From positions 1,488,001 to 1,552,000 of the forward strand of contig MU008155.1 of the NCBI GenBank assembly GCA_010909165.1: a stretch of DNA of 64,000 nt, in the 5' to 3' direction. The translations under genes were made by a program, and so were the position numbers. How positions within the stretch are numbered: position 1 is the first letter of the stretch; each line of letters opens with the position of its first letter. Of the stretch, positions 1-11,774 are shown in pieces. The notes under the pieces are model-generated. The model did not search any database. It was not told the origin of the DNA and saw only the letters and a program-made list of their open reading frames with translations. Origin of the DNA: Anthoceros angustus. Lineage: Eukaryota > Streptophyta > Anthocerotopsida > Anthocerotales > Anthocerotaceae.

Positions 1-578
1 CGGCCGAGGCGAATCCGGAAGGCGAATCGCCCAAGCACCGATCCTTCCGATCCTCTTTCCAACCGCCACTGTGTGTTCATTCCATGAGGAGGGGTCTGGC
101 CCAAGGAGGGGTCTGTGGCCCAAGGGAAAAGGGGTCTGTGGCCCGTGAGACGAGGGAAGAGTTCATTGGGAAGGGAAAGGTTCCGGAGTAGTTGTGCTGA
201 GGGATTGTGAGAGTGTGTGAGGGAAAATCGGAAGCGTGAGGAGGAGGAAGTGTGGTAATCGCAGAAATTCGAAGTAAGGTGAGGCGATATAGGTATCCGT
301 CCATAGCCCCTAGGTCCGTGTTAGAGAAGCCGGTGACGAATAGACTCGCGAAGGCGGCGTGTGGTGGGACCCGCCAGGCCGAACTGCCACCGCGGCCGAG
401 TCTACCACTGGTGGGTTTGGGTAGTTGGAGAAGGTAGTGAGCGGCAGGTAGGTCTAGAATCCATAGATTTAGCACACCTTGACACAACACCATTCCCTTG
501 GGATCGAATCCTAGGACTATAACGACATAGAGGGTAAATGTGGCCTCTTTGCGTCTTGGATGCAAAACCCATTCCACA
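1..578 (+). repeat. 3' part of the left LTR (R/U5 side), gypsy element
   Basis: This segment aligns by eye with 9,459-10,035 and with about 11,195-11,774. All three share the block around TGTGTTCATTCCATGAG and end in the same ATTCCACA just before the primer-binding site. The upstream part of this LTR lies outside the window. The three copies differ mostly by 1-6 nt insertions and deletions. Confidence 0.85.
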
Positions 579-597
579 TTTTGGCCGCTGGGAATGA
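579..597 (+). other. Primer-binding site, tRNA-Asp-like (degenerate)
   Basis: TTTTGGCCGCTGGGAATG follows the LTR end directly. The better preserved copies at 10,036 and 11,775 read TTTTGGCGCTGTCGGGAA, close to the TGGCGCCGTTGCCGGGGA site complementary to plant tRNA-Asp. This copy has lost a few bases. Confidence 0.7.
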
Positions 598-978
598 AAC
601 ATCAAGGTTATAGGGGACTAACCATAGCTTAGGTGTCTAGTTTTGGAGTGTATCTAGTTAGGTAGATGGATGCCACGGTTGAGTCGAGGGTTCGAGTCAA
701 GTCGGGACGGAAGGCCACACGAGAAGCGACAACGCCAAGCAATCGGAAAGGTTAAAAGGGTTGCAAAACCGCGAGTTGAGGAGGTCCAGGAAGACGCACC
801 TGGAAGGAGAAGGAGGTAAGGAAGCAACTGTGACGGGGTCCGATCTTGTTGGAGCAAGATCCCCAACCTCGGACTTGGACGAGGTACCACCGCCAAGGAA
901 CCTCGGACCAATTCCATCCACTGACCTCTCTTCCAAAAGTGTGCAGACTGTTGGAGATCAATCGACTCCGCAGAACCG

Positions 979-1960
979 TTGTTGGACCAACCACCGCCGA
1001 ATCAGAACGATGACCACCACCACGCCGTGGTGGTCACCACCAAGCAACCTTATCCAGTATGGAGAGGGAAGGGTATGAAGACCGATGAATTTGTTGAGCG
1101 TTTTGAGCACCATTTGCAAAACCAGAAGCGGAGATGCACAAGATTCAGATTGTTCTATGGAGTTCTTGGGGTCCAAAAGTGGTATAGGCGCTACCTCAAG
1201 TCACCACACCTCCAAAGAACCTATGAAGAATTAAAACCGCCTGTGAAAGGTTCGGGGCTTGACGTGGAGGGATACGTGTTGTCCAAGCTTGAAAAGCAGA
1301 GGAAAGAAGGAAACCTTGCAGCGTATGTGGAGAGGTTTCACCACGCGATCAAGTGGCCCTCACTCGAGTTGCACACGGTGGTTCGCTAAAGGCCTGGGTT
1401 CTAAGATGGGGAGACACGTAAGGTTACAAGCGGAGAAGAATTTGGGCAAGGCTATCAAGGCGCTAAACTATGAGGAATCCAACCCGCAAGGGAGGAGGAA
1501 GGCTAAGAAGGAGAAGAAGAAGCCCAGATCGGAAAAAGAAGGATTCCTCATCCTCCTAAGGAAGTTCATCGTGAAGAAAGCTCCACGAAGATTCCATGAA
1601 AGTTCCTGAGGAGGAAACGAGTGATGCTCGGAGGAAGGCCATCGATGAGGAGCGCCAAATGGAAAAAGAAAATGAAGGGTCGTGCACGGACAACAAGGAG
1701 CGGGCAAGGGCAAAACAGAGGCGATGTACGCAAAAAGGACGCGAAGCGAGGAGGGAGGCCGAGGTAGCCAAGAAAGTAGAACAACAGGGAACAAGATGGA
1801 GGAGATGATGGCAAAATTCGAGAAATTCCATCTTAATGCGGTCAAGGAACATGAGAGGCGGAGAGTCACACGAACCCACGAGCCAACCTCTTCTGCTCAA
1901 CGTGGGCAGGACACTCCAAAGCTAATTGTCCGACGACAAGGGTACACCGGGATATGAGGA
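979..1960 (+). pseudogene. gypsy gag, frameshifted
   Basis: Gag forms the retrotransposon particle. A capsid-like stretch runs in one frame from 979 to about 1,389, including MKTDEFVERFEHHL and GNLAAYVERFHHAIKW. It continues in a second frame from about 1,385 with WFAKGLGSKMGRHVRLQAEK, so the join is a one- or two-base indel. A highly charged Lys/Glu-rich segment follows (about 1,490-1,800). At 1,894-1,929 the translation CSTWAGHSKANC looks like a CCHC zinc knuckle that has lost its second Cys and neighbouring residues. A second, also frameshifted copy lies at about 12,190-12,985. Confidence 0.75.
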
Positions 1961-2879
1961 AGAGGAGGAAGAGGGTCCGTGGAAGATACATACCGATCCG
2001 TGAGGTTCACCAACCCAAGTGTACCCAAAAGACCATGTACCCGCCAACCTACGTAATTCCACGGGGTAGGCGTCAGAATCACCGGGTAACAATCCAATGG
2101 GCACCGTCTTGTGCTATAAACGCAACCTTGACACTATGCGCACTGCCCTTATCCAACTCCAAGGCAATGGAGATTTTGATAAACTATGTCAAGATTGAGC
2201 AGCAGGGCATTTGGTGAAGTGTGCTCGCCAAAGCCCCAAAAGACGGTGAGGATCGCGCACCACCCGGAGTTCAACAGCCAAACCCAAGTCCGTCCGCCAT
2301 GCATGTTGAGGACGCACTTATGGCGGTATGGGAGGATGCCGAGATTGGAACCCCGAGGAGCTTGGAGGGATTAGACGAGGAAGCGATTATTATGGGGAAG
2401 CCTCCGCCATGGTCGTTAGAACAAGGAGCACAAAAGCAAAAGAGAGGCGACGGGGAAAAAGAAGAAAGGAGGCGGATACGACCACGGGATCGGATGAGGG
2501 AGAGAGTGTCGCCACCACTGGGAAATACCAACACCGGAACGTTGGCCAAAGACGAAAAAACAAGTCCCGCAGGGCTGGATGGACCATATGTGCAAAAGAG
2601 TGATGAGACTGAGTTCCGTTCCAAGGAAAGGTGAATGAAGGGTCCGAGGTCAGAAGGGGTGGAACCCACCGATTTCGAGAGTTACCGAACCGAGTTAGGG
2701 TTTCCACCGGACGACGGGCGAAGTCATGGATATGATACAAGAAGAATTGGCAAGGAGGCTACGGGGAAAAGGCGGGGTGTCGATTTCCACCACCCTGTGG
2801 GAGTCCACCACCCCACCGGAAGGGCCACCGCATCCAAGTCATGACGAACCGGGAACCCACACCAACCAAACTCGGATGG

Positions 2880-3330
2880 AAGGTCGGGCCACCGCTTCTT
2901 TCAATCTCGCCGAGGCCATCATGGACCAACATTTCATGATCACATTCGACAACTCCTCCGAGACAATCCATATAGGCAATGATCGAGGGCGTTAAAAGAG
3001 GCGCAACCCAAAAGAGGCGCAATGTTCCTATACCTGGCCGCTCATGTGAACTTGGTATCCATGGTGGATCAAGGCCCACCAACCTGTGGAAATTTCGGAT
3101 GTGTCATCAAAGGAGTGCCTCTCGACACGGGTGTGTAAATATTATGTAAGACACGGCTAGGAAATTGGGCTTGGATATTGAACATACTACCAAGGTTTTG
3201 AGGCTAGCCGACATGTCCGTAATGGTGCCGGTGGGGAACCGACAGGTGCTAACGACCATTGGAACCATCCCTACTTGATGGATTATGTAGTCATCCAAAA
3301 ATCGCTGTGGCACGACGCCCTAATTGGCCG
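2880..3330 (+). pseudogene. gypsy aspartic protease region, broken
   Basis: After a gag-pol linker, the translation contains GCVIKGVPLDTG near 3,095-3,135, which resembles the active-site strand of retroviral-type aspartic proteases (consensus L-D-T/S-G-A). The following ARKLGLDIEHTTK and VMVPVGNRQVLTTIG segments fit the rest of the domain but are interrupted by stops and frame changes. I infer loss of function. Between about 1,960 and 2,880 the sequence is a low-complexity, charged linker with no domain I recognise. Confidence 0.6.
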
Positions 3331-3999
3331 AACATGGATGTACGCAATGCACGCCAAGTGGGGAAGGAAGTCGGTTTTAAACCGTTGGAATGGGATCCCA
3401 AGACCAAGGAGGGAAGGATGTGCCTATCGTGGAGTAAGGACATGTATGCAGTGAAACTCCAATCAAATGAAGGGTACACCTCGGAGGACACGTCCGGGAG
3501 ATGCAAGAGGAAGATAGGTTCCGTCGCACATCTCATGGTCTCGATGAGGAGCGGACTACCGCAGAGATATCCCATATACAATTAACCCGAGGATTACGGG
3601 TAACCGCCGAATGCTCCGGAAGGGGTCCGGTGGATTCAAGCAGTGGAGAAAGCGGAGGAGGCGCCACGCAGCTTCACGCCGGAGGATTTGTTTAGGGAAT
3701 GGGGCATGAGAGAAGAGGAACCGCGGAGCCGTAAGAAGGATTCGGGTTAGCACCGCACGAGAGCGAGTGGTACAGCCGATGAAGTCAAGGACGTTGAGGT
3801 TCTTCCGAAGGTGCTCAAATTCTCCGTAACAATGGATGCGGCGTTGGAGGAAGGAATGAAGCAAGCTGCGTAATTCATCGATGTTTTCGCCGAGGTAACA
3901 GACATGAAGGGATCCCCAAAGAATGGCGAGCATAGGATTGACTCGAACCGTGAGCAATCCGAAGGATTCCAAGACAAGTTAAATCCAAGTACTCCTCAA

Positions 4000-5060
4000 G
4001 GTAAAGGATCGCTTGGAGATGTACCTCAAGGCGACGTGATCTATCCTATAGTCAATACCGAATGGGTGGCTCCAATAGTGGTAGTACCTAAGAGGCGCAA
4101 AATCCGAGTTTGTCGATCGGAGAAGGTTGAATAAGGTCACCAAGAAGGATCACTTTCTACCCTTCATCGATAATATCCTCGGATCCGTCGCAGTGTAATG
4201 GCGATTCATTCCTAGACGGTACTGGGTATAATCACCGCACCTTAGGGAGAGCGATTGGCCTCGACCGCTTTTACAACCGATCGGGGACATATGCTTACAA
4301 GCGCGCGCATTTGGGTTGACGGAGCACTGGGTCCTTCATGCGAGCCATCACAAAATTTTCAAGGACTTCCTCGCGACTTTATGGAAGTTTTCCGACGACG
4401 ATTCGGGCCGCCAAGGACCATCCGCCGCACCGGCGCTCGGAGCGCCGAGCAACGCAATTATGCCCGCATCCGTAAAAGTGCTACTGCATGTCGAGGGAAT
4501 TCGGGGCATCAATTTCAAGCCGAGGTATAGAAGTAGATCCGGACAAGGTAAAGGTCATCGCCACCCTTAGAGCACCAATAACGCTAAAGGAACTCCGCGG
4601 GTTCCCGGGATGGTACATTATAGACGCTTGCTCCAAATTTCGCCAAGCGGCTGCCCCACTAACGAGCTTGTTAAGGAAGGATCGTGAGGAGTGGACGACG
4701 CAACGGGAGGAAGCATTTCGTGACTTACGCACCACATCGCTACAGCCCCACGCTAAAAGGACCGGATCGAGTAAGAAGTTCCACGCTGCTGATGTTTCAA
4801 AGATTTGCAATTGGGTCACCCCACGGATGAGAAGAAGAAGGATTTTCCGATCTACTATGCCGAGACAACTAACGGACGCGAGCGAAAGTATACCACCACG
4901 GAGCGCCAAGCAGGAATGGTTTACTCGGTCGAAATTCGACACTACCTCTCGTATGAATTTGTGTTCCATGTTGACCACTTTGCCTTGAAACACCTTGTGA
5001 ATAAACCCGACCTTTCGGACGATAGCACTGGATCTTGCCTGTGAGTTTACCTTCACAAAG
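4000..5060 (+). pseudogene. gypsy reverse transcriptase and RNase H, broken
   Basis: Reverse transcriptase copies element RNA into cDNA and RNase H removes the RNA. Recognisable RT blocks are VNTEWVAPIVVVPK (about 4,050-4,095), a catalytic SDD-type motif within FSDDD (about 4,385-4,405), and RGIEVDPDKVKVIATLRAP (about 4,515-4,575). The RNase H part (about 4,805-5,030) includes RKYTTTERQAG and FVFHVDHFALKHLVNKP, which are typical of plant gypsy RNase H. The domains are spread over three frames with several stops, so no working enzyme can be made from this copy. Confidence 0.85.
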
Positions 5061-5389
5061 GGAAACGAGAGAGGTAGGAAGCATATCAATGCCGACTTCA
5101 TATCTCGATTGAAAACAGGAAGGTGGAAGACCAGAAGACGACTTTCCCGATGAGACACGCTCGCAGGAGTTGCAAACCAACGAGTGAAGCCCGGTTCGGA
5201 AGGAGGGAGCCAAGATCGATTGAGAAGGGAGGGTGGCTTAAGACCAACATATCGAGATATACGATTATCTTGGCAGGCCAAATTCCTCCACATCTATCCA
5301 AGACATGATTCAAAGCGTTGTCCACTACTGCACTATCATTCACGGCACAATATGAATTTATACCGAGTCATCCGGACGGCAGGGAGCGG

Positions 5390-6420
5390 TTATGGTACGC
5401 ATCAAGGTGTGAGCGAGTCCCGAGCTCTTTACACGAAGAAGAGGCGGAGGTCATTATGCCGCATGTCACATGCGTGAAAATTTTGAGGTCGGCTATTGGT
5501 GGCCTACAATGTACAAGGATGCCGTGGAGTTCGTGAAGCGCGTGACGCTTGCCAAAGGGTCGGCAAGCCAACAGAACAACCCAATGGCCCCTTGTCCCCA
5601 TACTTGCACCGCACCATTCGAGAAATGGGGAATCGATTTTGTCGGTCCTATCCACCCCAAAACCAAGGCTCGCCAAAACCAATACATCCCGTGGCCACAG
5701 ACATCAGACGCGGATGGTAGAAGCACTGCACGCCAGATTCGCGACGTCAGCGATTCTGCTCGAGCAAATCATCACCGATATGGTCACTACCGGAGCCGGT
5801 CGATGAGGAACACATTTCGTCAATCGTAATTCCAACATGACCAACCACTTCAACGCCGCTGTGAAAGTCCACGCCTTATAACCCAAAAGCCAATGGGTCA
5901 CGGAAATGGCTTGTTGTGCAAGATCCTAACCAAACTCACCGCACTATGCGTATGATCGATATGAAACCGCATTCAAGACGGGCGACTGACCGCATGGAAA
6001 GTGACAACGCAGAAACCCGTATTATCTTACTTACGGCATTCATCATATGCCAATAGAATTCAAGTTCCACCACGAGAATACAGGAACCAAGTCGAATGCC
6101 GTGGAGGAAAGTCTTGGAAAGGTTGGTGGGTTTCAGACGACACACGGAGGAGAGAACAAGCCTCCAAGTTATGCGGATGTCCAAAGAAAGGAGGAAGGAG
6201 TGGCACGACAAGAGATTGAAGGCCAAGAATACGTTGTTCCCGGGATCCGCTTTACTATATGATAACCGATACATGCATTTTCCGTAAATTACATCTCGAT
6301 GGATGGGGCCCTTCGAGTTTGAAGTTTTCGACAACGGATCAATTCAACTCCAAGATTTTAGTGGCTCACCTTGCCAACGCCACAACGGTTGGCGGGTCAA
6401 GAAATATTACCAATAAGTTG
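5390..6420 (+). pseudogene. gypsy integrase with C-terminal extension, broken
   Basis: Integrase inserts the cDNA into the genome. The zinc-binding region is visible as VGYWWPTMYKDAVEFVKR followed in another frame by DACQRVGKPTEQ (about 5,490-5,580). The catalytic-core start is visible as APFEKWGIDFVGPI (about 5,612-5,655). The C-terminal region contains a LLYDNRYMHF block (about 6,250-6,290) and GWGPSSLKFS-like residues, typical of plant gypsy integrase tails. Frames change several times. No chromodomain is seen. Confidence 0.8.
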
Positions 6421-8515
6421 GCGAGGACGCCAACAAATGAGAAGGGAGTATGTGGAAGACCACATGTGCACTAACCCCGCCTCAAGTGTCGGTGAACGAT
6501 TTTTTTTGTTTTGGGTGTGTTAGAATAGCAGAGTGCTTTGAGAATCGTCGAGTGTCTTTTATACGGAATGGTCCTTGGCCCTTGGAGATAATAATAATTT
6601 TTCGACCCTTAGGTTTGACCCGGAGGTGGGGTAGAAATAGAGTCCTTGGGTATTGGGAATTTTAGAATAAAAGGTGTCTATATATGCTAGGGATGCTCAC
6701 AATATGCCAGCCAGTAGTCAAGTGGGGTGGTGGCTAGTTCCACCACGGTAGAAACGGACGCATGCACTGTGGGAATTTACAACCCTAGTGGCGGACTACC
6801 ACCATACCGGAGAATCGAGGCACACCCAAAGATCACGAGGTCGCGACTTTCCGTGAGGGGCAATGGAGCGAGCGCGCAGCAAGAGGGCGCGATTTATCGT
6901 GACAGAAGGGCGCGCGGAGGAGAGAAATCGCCGCAAGTTCGCGAGGAGGCGTGGAAGGAGCGCGAGGGCGGCTCGATTTTTTTTCTCTTCCGACCGTAAC
7001 TGCAGGGTAGTCGAGGTTTTGTTTTGGGAAACAACGAGAGAAGGAGATGGCGCCCGAGCCGCGCCGAAATCTCACGCAGCGGGCCCAACATGGACCATCG
7101 GAAAGTGAGAGCCGTGCGTGTGGAGCCGGGTCAAGTTCATGGAGAAGAAATGGTGCTACGACATGCATTGGTGCAAGAGTGCGCCCGCAATTAAGGACCA
7201 AGTCGCAAGAGGGTGACGCGAGGAAAAGGCCGCAACTGGATTTGGCCTCTTCGAGCAAAGGTATGGGCGAAGCATCGAGGATGGGAGCTTGGTGATTGAC
7301 CCCAGTGAAGACCTTGAAAGCAGCGCCGCTCATGAAGCCTGGGAAGTGAGAGTGAACAATGGTGGGTGACTCGCCAACTCGTGTCTGCACAGGTGGGATT
7401 GGCCAAATGGATTTTGTGTTTCCTACGTAACCTAAGTCGGATCATATGGCGGATCACTTCTTGGTTTTTCTTCACGAGGTGGTCAAGGGTACACAAATTG
7501 ATTGGGGAGGATGATTTTAAAAGAGCCTGTGAGGAGAAGGCGAATTTACTCTTCCTCGGCCCTCCTTGATTTCGCCTTTTCCGATTCATGTATTTGCGCA
7601 TTCCGTGTTTAACGAGTTGAAGTCGGTCCGCCCCGCATGGTTGGAAGCCGGTCGGGGAACTCAAGGTAGAAGAGGAGGAATTGAAGGAGGATTCGCAAGG
7701 ATTCCAGCTTGGGAGTGCGCTCGAAGGTTCTAAGAGGGTGGGGAAGTTTCCAAGGGTAAGAAGCCAACGACGGCCTAACGGGGTCAAAAGGGGAGGGCAG
7801 AAGAGAGGAGGAACCCACACACACCTGTGGTCACCAGTCAAGACAGCAGAACGGGGTAAAGGAGGAGAAAATAAAGGGAAATGGCAAGTTGCTCCCTCCT
7901 GTGTGGGGATGAATCGCCGCTAGGGGAGAATGAAGCGGGAAGAGGCAAGGCGCACCAACCCCTAGGAGAGGAGGGGTTAACTTCACGAGACCGCAACGAG
8001 CTCCGGACATTTTGGCGACATTTCACCGAACCGTCCTACCGAGGTGGGGATAGGAGACACCGACACGAGAATTGTTGTGGAGGCGGATGGGCAAGGGACA
8101 GCCCAATTTGGGGATTTGCGGTTTGACTTCGCCATGGCATGAGCAGCGGATCTCCTCGATCACCCATGGCTCTCACTGGCCGAGTGTGCAAGGCCAGGAG
8201 AAGTTGCTCAAGGAGAAGTTGGAAAGCCCGAAGGCGAGAGCAAGGCCGAGGAGCGCAGACGGAGTGCGGCGGCCTTATGCAAGGCACAGTTAAGGACATG
8301 TCCACAAGAGCTTTAGTAAATCAGTCAAGGGGCGATGCTACAATTGAAGAGCTTCAAGATGAGGTCTCGAGTCCAGGAGGCGGTGGGCGATGGCGCCTTG
8401 GAGAAATTCAAGAAGTCATGAGAGGTACAAGCGGAAGAGACGGGTTAGCCGAGTCAAGAGAGAGGTGGCCAAACCAAGAAAGGCCGAGCAATGCCCACCG
8501 CAGAGCCAAACAACC
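6421..8515 (+). other. Gene-free 3' internal region of the gypsy element
   Basis: No coding domain is recognisable on either strand. Plus-strand sequence is purine-rich with many GGAGG/GAAGG runs. A short 67-residue reading frame at 7,366-7,569 (Trp/Phe-rich) matches nothing I know. Any polypurine tract and the start of the right LTR must lie in or near the end of this stretch but cannot be placed by eye. Confidence 0.5.
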
Positions 8516-10035
8516 ACCGTGGAAGAACCACCACGGTGGCTAAACCAGCCACCGTGGAACGGGAACCGAGGTGGGGAAGTCACCGGCAGAGTGTCGCAGA
8601 TGGAGGATGATCTCGGAGAATCAACAGCACCGCCTGTGATTGTCCACGGAGGAGAGGTAAGGACCTCAGATAAGGGCGACAGTTACGGCCCGGATGAGGA
8701 TGCTCATGTCCCTCGCCGCATGGTGAGCGGTGCTCACTCTAAAGCGTGTATGTGGTTGTTGGGACAGAGGGGCGTAAACCATCGGGTCAGACATCTTGAC
8801 CGCCACAGTGCTACTGGTTCCTTCGAGTAGGAGGCGCCTATCCTCCGCAAGTGGTGCCGGAAGAGATGAGCGAGGCGCAGCGAGCATGGAGGGAGGAGCA
8901 CATTTATGGTTGTCCGAGGAGGAGCGGACAATGGACATAGAGGTCACAGGCAACGTCCGGGAAGGCGCGAGGGAAATTCAAAGGAGAGTGAGGTGGAGGT
9001 TGTGGGGAAAATCGCTCGGATCAGGCGAGGTCAAGAGCGAGAGGGGTCCCCATGGGCCGAGGGGCGAGGCAATCGCGGAGGCGCTGATTTTAGGGGAGTC
9101 GCGATAGCCTAGGACCGGGTTTTTCGGAGGATAGGGAGTTCCATCACCGAGAGCGTGTTGCTTAGATTGGGGGGCGCCGTGGTAGGAGCTACAATTTTAG
9201 ACACTAAAGAGAAGTGAGCCGGGACCACGCCGGATGTATAAGAGACCCTTTGGGTGTCTCTCAAGGCGACGATTTCGGTGTGAACTTCCGTATCGAACCG
9301 CCGAGTGGGGTTGATTGGAGACGCCCGTCAAGATCAAACGGGTTCGCGACCGCCTTCGTCACAAGAAGGCCGGAAGATCTCGGATGGTCGAGGCGGAGTG
9401 GCCAAGCTCCACGCCTGGGTAACGGAAGGTAGCGCGGCACGAAAGAGGTAGGAGCGGACGGCCGAGGCGAATCGCCGGAAGGCGAATCGCCAAGCACCGA
9501 CCGGGTTTTTCCCCGATCCTCTTTCCAACCGCCGCCACTGTGTGTTCATTCCATGAGGAGGGGTCTGTGGCCCAAGGAGGGGTCTGTGTGGCCCAAGGAG
9601 GGGTCTGTGAGACGAGGGAGAGAGTTCATTGGGAAGGGAAAGGTTCCTGAGGGGGTAGTTGTGCGCCGAGGGATTGTGAGAGTGTGAGGGAAAATCGGAA
9701 TGGAGGAGGAGTGCGTGGTGAATCGCAGAAATTCCGTAAGTAAGTGAGGCGATATAGGTGTCCGTATGCCCATAGCCCCTAGGTCCGTGTTAGAGGTGAT
9801 AAGACTCGGAAGGCGGCGGCTGTAGGGCCACGGAGAACTGCCACCGGTGGCCGAGTCTACCACTGGGTGGGGTGGTAGGGAGAAGGTGGGGTAGTGAGCG
9901 ACGGGTAGGTCTAGAATCCATAGATTTAGCACACCTTGACACAACACCATTCCCTTGGGATCGAATCCTAGGACTATAACGACATAGAGGGTAAATGTGG
10001 CCTCTTTGCGTCTTGGATGCAAAACCCATTCCACA
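8516..10035 (+). repeat. Second LTR of the gypsy element (left border approximate)
   Basis: The block from about 8,516 matches 10,278 onward, and 9,459-10,035 matches the left LTR. The LTR is therefore at least 1.5 kb. It ends in CCACA before the TTTTGGCGCTGTCGGG primer site. The true 5' TG terminus is not resolved, because only two copies of this part exist and the other is truncated. Confidence 0.75.
9237..9244 (+). promoter_or_regulatory. TATA box of the gypsy LTR promoter
   Basis: TATAAGAG lies about 800 bp before the LTR end, followed by GACCCTTTGGGTGTCTC. The same box and context recur at 10,978-10,985 in the third LTR, which supports a conserved U3 promoter. Confidence 0.55.
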
Positions 10036-10277
10036 TTTTGGCGCTGTCGGGAATGAAATCAAGGTTATAGGGGACTAACCATAGCTTAGGTGTCTAGTTT
10101 TGGAGTGTATCTAGTTAGGTAGATGGATGCCACGGGTTGAGCCGGTTCTGTGAGTCAAGTCGGGACGGAAGGCCACACGAGAAGCGACAACGCCAAGCAA
10201 TCGGAAAGGTTGAAAAGGGTTGCAAACCGCGAGTTGAGGAGGATCCAAAGACACACGCTGGGAGGAGAAGGGAAGCA
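10036..10277 (+). mobile_element. Stub of gypsy internal sequence between two LTRs
   Basis: This begins with the primer site and matches 11,775-12,017 nearly base for base (the GGATGCCACGG ... GGAGGATCCAAAGACACACG leader). It then jumps directly into LTR sequence at about 10,278. Virtually the whole internal region is deleted. Confidence 0.8.
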
Positions 10278-11774
10278 ACCACCACGGTGGCTAAACCAGC
10301 CCGTCGTGGAGCGGGGCGAGGTGGGGAAGTCACCGGCAGAGTGTCGCAGATGGAGGGATGATCCCCGGAGAATCAAGCGGCCCAGATTGTCCACGGGAGG
10401 AGAGGTAAGGACCTCTATCGGCGTATTGTGCTAGCGTCCGGATGAGGATGCTCATGTCCACACGCACGCATGGTGAGCGTGCTCACTCTAAAGCGTGTAT
10501 GTGGTTGTTGGGACGGAGGCGAAACTGGACATCTTGACCGCCACAGGCGTTTACGATGGTTCCTTCGAGTAGCGGGCGCCTATCCTCCGCAAGTGGTCTT
10601 TGGAAGAGATGAGAGCGAGGCGAGCATGGAGGAGCACGGTATGGTTGTCCGAGGAGGAGCGGGACAATGGACATAGAGGTCACAGGCGCAACGTCCGGGA
10701 AGGCGCGAGGGAAACTCGAGAGTGAGGTGGAGGTTGTGGGGAAAATCGCTCGGATCGAGGCGGGCGAGAGGGGTCCCCATGGGCCGTGGGCGAGGCAGCA
10801 ATCAGCGGAGGCGCTGATTTTAGGGGAGTCGCGATAGCCTAGGACCGGGTTTCCTTTTGTGAGGATAGGGAGTTCCATCACCGTAGGCATGTTGCTTAGA
10901 TTGGTAAGGCGCTCGTGGTAGGAGCTACAATTTTAGACACTAAAGAGAAGTGAGCTGTGTTGGACCACAGCCAGATGTATAAGAGACCCTCTGGGTGTCT
11001 CTCAAGGCAGACGATTTCAGGTGTGAACTTCCGTGTATCGAACCGCCGAGTGGGGTTGATTGGAGACGCCCGTCAAGATCAAACGGGGTTGGGCGTCTTC
11101 GTCACAAGAAGGGGAAGATCTCGGATGGTCGAGAGCGGAGTGGCCAAGCTCCACGCTGGGGAGTAGCGGAAGGTGGCCGAAAGAGGTAGGACCGGCCGGA
11201 GGCTGAAGGCGAATCGCCCAAGCCGGGTTTTCTTCCGATCCTCTTTCCAACCGCTACTGTGTGTTCATTCCATGAGAGAGGGGTCTGTGGCCCAAGGAGG
11301 TCTGTGTGGCCCAAGGGAAAAGGTCTGTGGCCCGTGAGACGAGGAGAGTTCATTGGGAAGGGAAAGGTTCCGGAGGTAGTTGTGTGCTGGGAGGGATTGT
11401 GAGGTGTGAGGGAAAATCGGAAACGTGAGGAGGAGTGGGCGTGTGGTGGATCGAAATTCCAGTAAGGTGAGGCGTATATAGGTGTCCGTATGCCCATAGC
11501 CCCTAGGTCCGTGTTAGAAGCCGGTGACGATAGACTCCAGGCGGCCGGGTGGTGGGACCCCGCCACGGTGCGAACTGCCACCGGTGGCCGAGTCTACCAG
11601 TGGTGGGTTTGGGCGGGTAGCGGAGAAGGTGGGGTAGTGAGCGCGGGGGTCTAGAATCCATAGATTTAGCACACCTTGACACAACACCATTCCTTGGGAT
11701 CGAATCCTAGGACTATAACGACATAGAGGGTAAATGTGGCCTCTTTGCGTCTTGGATGCAAAACCCATTCCACA
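10278..11774 (+). repeat. Third LTR of the gypsy array, 5'-truncated
   Basis: It matches about 8,523-10,035 over its length, including the TATAAGAG at 10,978-10,985, and ends in CCACA at 11,774. Its left edge is the deletion junction with the internal stub. It diverges from the second LTR mainly by short indels. Confidence 0.8.

Larger units (their letters stand above)
1..10035 (+). mobile_element. Decayed Ty3/gypsy LTR retrotransposon, long-LTR type
   Basis: Domains appear on the plus strand in the order gag (about 979-1,960), protease (about 2,880-3,330), reverse transcriptase and RNase H (about 4,000-5,060) and integrase (about 5,390-6,420). This PR-RT-RH-IN order is the Ty3/gypsy order. 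The left LTR is cut by the window edge and the right LTR ends at 10,035. A primer-binding site resembling that for tRNA-Asp follows each LTR, as in many plant gypsy elements of the Athila/Tat kind; clade assignment is inference. Every domain is broken by stops and short frameshifts, so no autonomous protein is encoded. The stretch between integrase and the right LTR is long (about 2 kb) and has no recognised gene. Confidence 0.85.

Noticed and set aside
7366-7569. 67-residue Trp/Phe-rich frame in the gypsy 3' region as an envelope-like gene
   Set aside because: Too short, no signal peptide or conserved features, surrounded by decayed sequence.
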